NCBI GenBank assembly: GCA_029212745.1
Contig: JARGOL010000001.1
Location: 477,948-541,947 of the forward strand
Length of the DNA stretch: 64,000 nt
From: Alcanivoracaceae bacterium
GTDB taxonomy: Bacteria; Pseudomonadota; Gammaproteobacteria; Pseudomonadales; Alcanivoracaceae
Reading direction: 5' to 3'
The notes under the pieces were generated by a model. The model did no database searches. It saw only the letters and a program-made list of their open reading frames with translations, and was not told where the DNA came from. Positions 58,024 to 64,000 of this stretch are shown here, piece by piece. Within the stretch, counting starts at the first letter, position 1, and each line of letters begins with the position of its first letter. The translations under genes were made by a program, and so were the position numbers.

Positions 58024-58890
58024 ATGCACAGGATCATTTTCACCGGCCAGGTTCAGGACGGCCATGACAGGGAACAGGTCAAGCAACGCTTCAGCCAGCT
58101 TTTCCGGATCAATGATCCGGCACGTCTGGAGAAACTGTTCAGCGGCGAGCCCATTACCCTGAAAAAGGACCTGGACGGCGACAGCGCGCGCAAATACCAG
58201 GCAGCCATCATCAAGGCCGGCGCCCTGGTGGCGATTGAACCGCCATTGCCCGGCGATACACCGGGCCAGGACACCCTGGTCAATGCCACCGTACAGGGAC
58301 GCAGCCTGAACATGGAGACGGTGGTCAGCGCCAGCGTCGACGAACTGGATGCCCGGGAACAGGCATTCGACACCCCCGCCGAGGAAGTGATGGCAGAGGT
58401 CACCCGCCAGGCGCGGGACCTGACCATCAATACCTCCGGGGCCGGTGCCGGCACTGCCGTGCCGGCAGCCGCCCGCGGGCTCAGCTGGGGCGGCTTTTTC
58501 TTCAACTGGATCTGGGGCATTTTCAACAACACCTGGCTGGCCCTGTTGGCGCTGCTACCCGTCGCCAACCTGATCGTACCGTTCTGGCTCCTGTTCAAGG
58601 GTCGAGAGCTGGCCTGGCAGAACAAGCGCTGGCAAGGGGTCGATCATTTCAACCGCGTGCAACGACTGTGGGGCATCAGCGGTGCCGCGCTGTTTGCCGT
58701 GGTCGTCATTGGCATCGGCGCCGTATGGCAACAGGCCAGTGAACGCTCGGCACTGCGCGATGCCGCGGACAACCTCAATGACGCCGAATTTGAACAGGCG
58801 CTCAAGGGCGTGGATGACCCACGCGAGCGGGAACTCCTGCGCCAGCTTCGCGCTGTACAGCAGGGCGTTCGTGAGGACACTGCTCCGTAA
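58024..58890 (+). CDS. membrane protein of unknown function with N-terminal soluble domain
   Basis: 288 residues. Residues 1-80 form a small soluble domain (HRIIFTGQVQDGHD, RINDPARLEKLFSGEPITLKK) of the type seen before several membrane domains of unknown function; two or three helices follow (GFFFNWIWGIFNN, LLALLPVANLIVPF, ALFAVVVIGIGAVW). No catalytic residues recognised. Start ATG 58024 follows GAGGCA. Lies in the pocket between holA and proA. Confidence 0.65.
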   Translation: MHRIIFTGQVQDGHDREQVKQRFSQLFRINDPARLEKLFSGEPITLKKDLDGDSARKYQAAIIKAGALVAIEPPLPGDTPGQDTLVNATVQGRSLNMETVVSASVDELDAREQAFDTPAEEVMAEVTRQARDLTINTSGAGAGTAVPAAARGLSWGGFFFNWIWGIFNNTWLALLALLPVANLIVPFWLLFKGRELAWQNKRWQGVDHFNRVQRLWGISGAALFAVVVIGIGAVWQQASERSALRDAADNLNDAEFEQALKGVDDPRERELLRQLRAVQQGVREDTAP

Positions 58891-58981
58891 CGCTTTTGGC
58901 CCGGCAAAACATGGCCGTGGCGCCAGTGGCCGATTAGCCTGACCCCGGCACAACATACATGGCATAACCTACTTCGACAGC

Positions 58982-59851
58982 ATGGGACATAACGTGGACA
59001 CTTCGTCAATCAGCTTCACCGCGCTTTACACCGGCCACGTCTGGTACGCCAACGGCCTGTCCGATGACGCCTTCCACACCCGGCGTGGCAGTTTCTTCTA
59101 CCACGCGCTGGCACCGTTCGAACTGGTGGGAAAGAGCCTTGTCGGCGGCGACATCAAGACCTTCCTGCTGCAAAGACACCACCTGATTGATCACCTTGCC
59201 TGCAAGGCCATCGAAGAAGACGGCGTGACCCAGGTGCTGGAGATTGCCTGCGGCCTGTCACCCCGGGGCGTGCGCCTGTGCGAGAAGTACAAATCCCTGA
59301 AATACGTGGAAGCAGACCTGCCGGACATGGCCGCGCGCAAGCACCGCCTGCTGGCTGCCGAGCATCTGCTCAGCCCACGCCACCAGGTAGTGCCGCTGAA
59401 CATCTTTTCCCGGGATTCGGTGGATTCCCTGGAAACCGTTATCGATCACGCCTTTGACCGCAACAAGCCCCTGCTGGTCATCACCGAAGGGCTGGTCAAT
59501 TACTTTTCCACGGAAAGCATCAGCCCGTTCTGGCAACGATTGGCGGCCGCGCTGGGCGAATTCCCCACCGGCATTTACCTCACCGACAACTACCCCTTGC
59601 TGGACGACCATCCATTCCGGCGCACCATGCGTTTGCTCGGCGGTATGCTGGGCACGGTTTCGCGCAGCCAGGTAAGCTTCCATTTCGGCTCGGACCAGCA
59701 GGCTGTGGAACACTTCCAGGCCCAGGGCTTTGCTGACACCACAGTGCACAACCCTCGAGACTATTACGATGCCCTGCCGATTCCGCGCACGCGCGGCAAT
59801 CCGTTTGTTCGCATCATCGAAGGGCGGGTCGGATCAGATACCAGTGAGTGA
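58982..59851 (+). CDS. LCM-type SAM-dependent methyltransferase
   Basis: 289-residue class I methyltransferase matching the leucine carboxyl methyltransferase-like (PF04072) family: LEIACGLSPRGV SAM loop, the KYVEADLPDMAARK acidic strand, and TEGLVNYFS. In bacteria such enzymes methylate carboxyl groups of unknown small molecules. Start ambiguous (ATG 58982 or GTG 58994). Convergent with the PilZ-hydrolase gene, sharing a terminator. Confidence 0.8.
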   Translation: MGHNVDTSSISFTALYTGHVWYANGLSDDAFHTRRGSFFYHALAPFELVGKSLVGGDIKTFLLQRHHLIDHLACKAIEEDGVTQVLEIACGLSPRGVRLCEKYKSLKYVEADLPDMAARKHRLLAAEHLLSPRHQVVPLNIFSRDSVDSLETVIDHAFDRNKPLLVITEGLVNYFSTESISPFWQRLAAALGEFPTGIYLTDNYPLLDDHPFRRTMRLLGGMLGTVSRSQVSFHFGSDQQAVEHFQAQGFADTTVHNPRDYYDALPIPRTRGNPFVRIIEGRVGSDTSE

Positions 59852-59852
59852 T

Positions 59853-59882
59853 AAAAAAAGCGGCCTGGCGGCCGCTTTTTTT
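59853..59882. terminator. bidirectional terminator between methyltransferase and PilZ-hydrolase genes
   Basis: Stem AGCGGCC / GGCCGCT with TGGC loop, A-run before and T-run after. The T-run includes the stop codon of the minus-strand gene. Confidence 0.9.
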
Positions 59883-61170
59883 ATCCGTAGATCTTGCTGA
59901 TCTTTCCAGGATTGTCCGGCGCCATAAAATATTCCGGCTGCCGAAGCAGCTCGGCAAAGCGCTCGGCTTCGGCGATGTTGCCGTGCTTGAACAGGCATCG
60001 CACATAGCCTGCCTCATCGTAATCAAACACCAGCAGTTCCAGCTTCATCTCCGGCGACTCCATGTACAGGGTACAGTCGCGTGCATGGTCGGCCAGGGAA
60101 AACCCCGGCGTCTCAAGTTTCAGCAAACAGCCGAAGAAACTGATGTCGGCCACCTTTACACGCTTGTCGAAACGGAACTGGTCACCAATACGGGATTCAC
60201 TCACCACCCGGGCGCGGGTGTTGGACGGAATCAGTCGCTCACTGCGGCGACGCTCGAGGCGCTCATAAGACCCCTTGGGATAGACCCGCACACCATCCAC
60301 CGCCTTCATGTCACCGCCGTTGAGGAAGGTAGAGAACAGCGCCAGCGACACCTCGCGCTTTTCCAGCTGCGGCAGGTGATCTGCACCCTCGATAAGGGCA
60401 AACGTGCTGTTCGGGCACTTGGCCGCAAAGGCGGCGTTTTCCCACGGCAGGGTGAAGCTGTCAAACTCGCCGGTGGTTACAAGGGTTTCACACTCGGGGT
60501 AACCCAGCACGCCTTCCACCGACAGCAGACGACGGCCATTGATCTTGTAGCGTTCTCTCTCATTATCATTGAGCGCTTTCATTTGACGGTAGAAGAGGCG
60601 CCGCGCCGTCGGGGTAATTCCGGTTTCCTTGATGCGCTGGTAATTGACCAGATACAACACCACTGCCTGGCTGAACTCGTCCATGCGTTCCTCTTCCAGG
60701 ACACGGACGGACTCATCCACCAGCATGCGCCAGCTCTTGCGTGGTCGCGTAATGATGCCGGCGACAATCATCTTGCCGGTCAGGGCGGGATACTTGTAGG
60801 CAAAGGTGGAGGCAATGGCTGAACCCAGTGAAAGCCCCATCAGGTGAACCTTCTTCAGGCCTGCGTCATCCACAAAGCGGTACAACAGATCGGCAAGGTC
60901 CTCCATGCCGAGATCGGGTGCAATCTGTGTGTTGCTACCCAGCGAAGGCAGGTCCACCAGGATTACCGGGTAATCCTCATAGATACGCTCAACGCAGTAC
61001 TTGTAGGAGGTAAAATTCTGGAACGCGCCGCCAATCACCACCAGCGGCGGCTTGTCGGCATTTTCTGCTGATGAGAACGGCAAGTAATCAATGCGCCACT
61101 GGCCGAAGGTGCAACTGCGAGGTTCCGCCTTGATCGCGTTGCGGCTGTATTCCTGGTATTCGATTGTCAT
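59881..61170 (-). CDS. RhlA-like alpha/beta hydrolase fused to a PilZ (c-di-GMP receptor) domain
   Basis: 429 residues in two parts. Residues about 40-285 are an alpha/beta hydrolase with nucleophile motif GLSLG (Ser114), acid Asp237 (GEFDSF) and His265 (EGADHL); the strand pattern VILVDLPSLGSN and spacing of these residues resemble RhlA, the enzyme making 3-hydroxyalkanoyloxy-alkanoate for rhamnolipid. Residues about 300-410 are a PilZ domain with RxxxR (308-312) and DxSxxG (342-347), the c-di-GMP-binding signature. Start ATG follows GGAGGG. A c-di-GMP-controlled lipid enzyme is the inference. Confidence 0.8.
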   Translation of the reverse strand: MTIEYQEYSRNAIKAEPRSCTFGQWRIDYLPFSSAENADKPPLVVIGGAFQNFTSYKYCVERIYEDYPVILVDLPSLGSNTQIAPDLGMEDLADLLYRFVDDAGLKKVHLMGLSLGSAIASTFAYKYPALTGKMIVAGIITRPRKSWRMLVDESVRVLEEERMDEFSQAVVLYLVNYQRIKETGITPTARRLFYRQMKALNDNERERYKINGRRLLSVEGVLGYPECETLVTTGEFDSFTLPWENAAFAAKCPNSTFALIEGADHLPQLEKREVSLALFSTFLNGGDMKAVDGVRVYPKGSYERLERRRSERLIPSNTRARVVSESRIGDQFRFDKRVKVADISFFGCLLKLETPGFSLADHARDCTLYMESPEMKLELLVFDYDEAGYVRCLFKHGNIAEAERFAELLRQPEYFMAPDNPGKISKIYG

Positions 61171-61398
61171 ATGCCCTCCAAAACGGGCAGTTTTTTTCAA
61201 TTCTTATTGTTAGTCATGGCGCTGTGCCAGTATCGCTCGACCCGGTGGCATCCCCCGCCTTACCAGCGGTCAAGTGACCGTGGTAGAGTCCCGGCGAGCG
61301 TAAAACACAGCGCCCGAACCCGAAATTGTTACCGTTTACGGCGTCAAAGGTAAAGCCCCAAACCGGGAACCATGCCCCATTATGCGCCGTTGATGGGC

Positions 61399-61404
61399 TA
61401 TAAT
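61399..61404 (+). promoter_or_regulatory. -10 hexamer of a probable proA promoter
   Basis: TATAAT 57 bp before the proA ATG; no clear -35. The rest of the 290-bp gap (61171-61460) shows nothing else recognisable. Confidence 0.4.
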
Positions 61405-61460
61405 CGCCCTCCCCCTGCCATCCGGCCGGGGCCAGAATGACCGCAGGCAGCAAGAAAACC

Positions 61461-62717
61461 ATGGATATTCAACAATATATGTCCTCCCTGGGCACCCAGG
61501 CCCGTACCGCCAGCCGGCACATGGCGCGCGCCACCAGCGGGCAGAAAAATGCCGCCCTGGCCGCCATCGCCGCTGCCCTGAGGACGCATCAAGCCGACAT
61601 CCTGGCCGCCAATGACCGGGACATGCAGCGTGGCCGGGACAGCGGCCTGGACGCTGCCCTGCTGGACCGCCTGGAGCTGACACCGGCGCGCTTCGAGGCC
61701 ATGGTAGAGGGCCTGGAGCAGATCATTGCCCTGGCCGACCCGGTGGGCGAGATCAGTGACCTGCGCTACCGCCCCAGCGGCATCCAGGTGGGACGCATGC
61801 GCGTGCCACTGGGTGTCATCGGCATCATTTACGAGTCGCGCCCCAACGTCACCATTGATGCGGCGGCGCTGTGCCTGAAATCCGGCAACGCGGCCATCCT
61901 GCGGGGCGGTTCCGAGGCCATCGACTCGAACCGCGCCATCGCCCTGTGCCTGCGCCAGGGGCTGGCACAGGCCGGATTGCCGGAATCCGCCGTGCAGGTG
62001 GTAGAGACCACCGACCGGGCGGCTGTAGGCGAGCTGATCAGTAATCCTGACGCCGTCGACGTGATCGTCCCGCGCGGCGGCAAGGGCCTGATCGAGCGCA
62101 TCAGCCGCGACGCCCGGGTGCCGGTCATCAAGCACCTGGATGGCAATTGCCACGTCTATATTGATGACCAGGCCGATGCGGCCAAGGCCGTGGCCGTGGC
62201 GTTCAATGCCAAGACCCAGCGCTACGGCACCTGCAATACCATGGAGACGTTACTGGTGGCGCAGGGCGTGGCGGAAAAGATCCTGCCTGAACTGGCCGGG
62301 CGCTACCGTGCCGAGGGCGTCGAGCTGCGCGGCTGTGAACGGGCCCGGGCCCTGGTCAGCGACATGCTGCCCGCCACAGAGGCAGACTGGGCCGAGGAGT
62401 ACCTGGCCCCGGTACTGGCCGTGCGCGTGGTGGACGACATGGATCAGGCCATTGATCACATTGCCCGCTACAGTTCGGGACATACCGAAAGCATCATCAC
62501 CGAGAACATCACCCGCGCCCGGCGTTTCCTGGCCGAGGTGGACTCCAGCTCGGTCATGGTCAATGCCTCAACCCGCTTCGCCGACGGCTTCGAGTACGGA
62601 CTGGGCGCCGAGATCGGCATCTCCACGGACAAGATCCACGCCCGTGGACCGGTTGGCCTCGAAGGTCTCACCAGTCTCAAGTGGATCGTCTTCGGGGACG
62701 GCCACATCCGCCAATGA
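61461..62717 (+). CDS. proA: glutamate-5-semialdehyde dehydrogenase
   Basis: 418-residue enzyme that reduces glutamyl-5-phosphate in proline biosynthesis. Visible: [14 protein letters not shown], the NAD(P)-binding [10 protein letters not shown], and catalytic Cys in YGTCNTMET. The ATG preceding [10 protein letters not shown] is used. Overlaps nadD by 4 bp (ATGA). Confidence 0.97.
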   Translation: MDIQQYMSSLGTQARTASRHMARATSGQKNAALAAIAAALRTHQADILAANDRDMQRGRDSGLDAALLDRLELTPARFEAMVEGLEQIIALADPVGEISDLRYRPSGIQVGRMRVPLGVIGIIYESRPNVTIDAAALCLKSGNAAILRGGSEAIDSNRAIALCLRQGLAQAGLPESAVQVVETTDRAAVGELISNPDAVDVIVPRGGKGLIERISRDARVPVIKHLDGNCHVYIDDQADAAKAVAVAFNAKTQRYGTCNTMETLLVAQGVAEKILPELAGRYRAEGVELRGCERARALVSDMLPATEADWAEEYLAPVLAVRVVDDMDQAIDHIARYSSGHTESIITENITRARRFLAEVDSSSVMVNASTRFADGFEYGLGAEIGISTDKIHARGPVGLEGLTSLKWIVFGDGHIRQ

Positions 62718-63379
62718 CGGCCCCGGCAGCGCCGACAGCACCGCGCATACTGTTTGGCGGCACCTTCGACCCGGTCCACCGGGCCCATATCAGCTGTGCC
62801 CGGGCCGTTTCCCGGGCGCTGGGTGGCGCCGTGGTCGACCTGATGCCGAACGCCGTGCCACCACACCGGCCGCAGCCAGGAGCCAGCCCCGAACAGCGGC
62901 TCGACATGCTGGCGCTGGCCGTGGCCGGACATGCCTCGCTGCGGGTGGACCCGCGCGAACTGCAGCGTGACGGCCCGTCCTGGACCATCGACACCCTGGA
63001 AGCACTGCAACGGGAAGAACCCCGGCGCCCCCGCATCCTGGTGATGGGTGCGGACAGTTTTGCCGGCTTTGACAACTGGCACCGCTGGCAGGACTATGCG
63101 CGCCTCTGCCACCTGGTGGTGCTGCCGCGCCCCGGTGCCGACACGCCGTCTGCCCGGGTACAGGCGCTGTTCCGGGAAACCGGGGCCGACAACCTGCTGG
63201 CATCAGCAGCCGGCAACCGGTTGATGCTGACGGCACCGGTTCTGGATGTGTCTGCCACCGCCGTACGTGAAGCACTGGCACGCAAAGGCAGTTGCCCGGC
63301 CGTCAGCGACCCGGTTCTGGCCTATATTCGCCGCCATGGTCTGTATAATATTGGATCAGGCATTCAGCCCGGACGGTGA
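62714..63379 (+). CDS. nadD: nicotinate-nucleotide adenylyltransferase
   Basis: 221 residues; adenylates nicotinic acid mononucleotide in NAD synthesis. Nucleotidyltransferase motif [11 protein letters not shown] and C-terminal ATAVREAL replacing the usual SSTxIR. The ATG overlaps the proA stop. rsfS follows 53 bp later. Confidence 0.95.
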   Translation: MTAPAAPTAPRILFGGTFDPVHRAHISCARAVSRALGGAVVDLMPNAVPPHRPQPGASPEQRLDMLALAVAGHASLRVDPRELQRDGPSWTIDTLEALQREEPRRPRILVMGADSFAGFDNWHRWQDYARLCHLVVLPRPGADTPSARVQALFRETGADNLLASAAGNRLMLTAPVLDVSATAVREALARKGSCPAVSDPVLAYIRRHGLYNIGSGIQPGR

Positions 63380-63432
63380 CAACCGCCGGGGAGACCCAGT
63401 GGGCACACGCCCGGATTCACCGACAGGATTTC

Positions 63433-63795
63433 ATGAGCAACAACCAAGCCGACATTCTCAGCGTTGCCCTCGACGCCCTTGATGAACTCAAAGCCCGGAA
63501 TGTATCCACCATGGATGTGCGCAACATCACCAGCGTTGCCGATCACATGGTGATTGCCAGTGGCACCTCGTCCCGCCATGTGAAGGCTCTGGCTGACAAC
63601 GTGGTGGTACGCGCCAAGGAAGCGGGGTTCATGCCGGTGGGCGTGGAAGGCGAACGCGGCGCCGAGTGGATCCTTGTGGACCTGGGTGACGTCATCATCC
63701 ACGTGATGCAGCCATCAACCCGTGAGTTCTATGACCTCGAGCGCCTGTGGCGCAATCCGGACCATCACCCGGATCGCTCGCAGGAGGAAGGCTGA
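63433..63795 (+). CDS. rsfS: ribosomal silencing factor RsfS
   Basis: 120 residues; binds L14 and keeps ribosomal subunits apart in stationary phase. Family motifs [21 protein letters not shown] and [28 protein letters not shown] are complete. ATG preceding SNNQADIL chosen. rlmH starts 2 bp after its stop. Confidence 0.97.
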   Translation: MSNNQADILSVALDALDELKARNVSTMDVRNITSVADHMVIASGTSSRHVKALADNVVVRAKEAGFMPVGVEGERGAEWILVDLGDVIIHVMQPSTREFYDLERLWRNPDHHPDRSQEEG

Positions 63796-63797
63796 CA

Positions 63798-64000
63798 TTG
63801 CAGGTGCACCTGCTCGCCATCGGGACACGCATGCCCGACTGGGTGAATCAGGGCACGCATGAATATGCGCGCCGGCTCGCCGGCGACATCCGTCTGCAGG
63901 TCCAGGAAATTGCCATGCCCCGTCGCCACGGGGACACCCGCAGCCTGATGGCCGCAGAAGCACAGGCGCTGCAGAAGCATGTCGACCGGCACCCGGGCGC
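63798..64000 (+). CDS. rlmH: 23S rRNA (pseudouridine1915-N3)-methyltransferase RlmH (3' end missing)
   Basis: First 67 codons of RlmH (full length about 155), cut by the window edge. N-terminal QVHLLAIGTRMPDWV and HEYARRL match the family. Start is TTG at 63798 with AGGAGG ten bases before, or GTG at 63804. Confidence 0.93.
   Translation, partial: MQVHLLAIGTRMPDWVNQGTHEYARRLAGDIRLQVQEIAMPRRHGDTRSLMAAEAQALQKHVDRHPG

Overview
The window is a gene-dense, high-GC stretch of a gammaproteobacterial chromosome. I recognise about 62 protein genes and see no rRNA, tRNA, CRISPR array, transposase or phage gene. Gene content and order (rapA; the cta cytochrome oxidase cluster with DUF2909 and SURF1; LemA with an M48 protease; miaB-phoH-ybeY-corC-lnt-ydcF-leuS-lptE-holA; proA-nadD-rsfS-rlmH) match the Pseudomonas/Oceanospirillales side of the Gammaproteobacteria. 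An Alcanivorax-like organism is my best guess; this is inferred from gene content, not measured.

Layout. 1-9.7 kb: the end of rapA, an epimerase-like SDR, pyruvate kinase (minus), a small lipoprotein, a carboxylesterase, a membrane M50 protease and htpG with a heat-shock-type promoter. 9.9-21.1 kb: aa3-type cytochrome c oxidase structural genes ctaC-ctaD-ctaG-ctaE on the minus strand, then a DUF1820 gene and two orphan paralogous periplasmic binding proteins around a small secreted protein, then DUF2909 and the plus-strand assembly set SURF1, an SCO-like protein, heme A synthase and heme O synthase. 21.2-29.6 kb: LemA plus an M48 protease with a TerB-like tail, a FemAB-like protein, a membrane-anchored cold-shock-domain protein in an apparent operon with a sodium:solute symporter, and a BNR sialidase-like protein with a membrane partner. 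29.7-37.3 kb: a GGDEF-EAL enzyme overlapping the first of two tandem START-domain secreted proteins, a PlsC acyltransferase, an SDR, a DUF938 methyltransferase, and rhlB with an overlapping glpE. 37.3-44.6 kb: PIN-PhoH protein, YiiX-like and M14 peptidase-like genes, a lipoprotein, a TorF-type porin, and a copper module (SCO, PCuAC) with a nuclease/phosphatase-fold protein. 44.7-64 kb: tRNA modification, ribosome maturation and envelope housekeeping genes, with a small accessory pocket between holA and proA that holds a RhlA-like hydrolase fused to a PilZ domain.

The most interesting items are: (1) the porin promoter, where an NtrC-type palindrome, a consensus IHF site and a -24/-12 sigma54 promoter lie in the expected order; (2) the RhlA-like/PilZ fusion, a candidate c-di-GMP-controlled lipid enzyme; (3) a leucyl-tRNA synthetase that lacks the leucine-specific insertion normally found before KMSKS in gammaproteobacteria; (4) the c-di-GMP enzyme / tandem START / PlsC cluster; (5) the membrane-tethered cold-shock-domain protein. 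No self-contained new defence or mobile system is visible.
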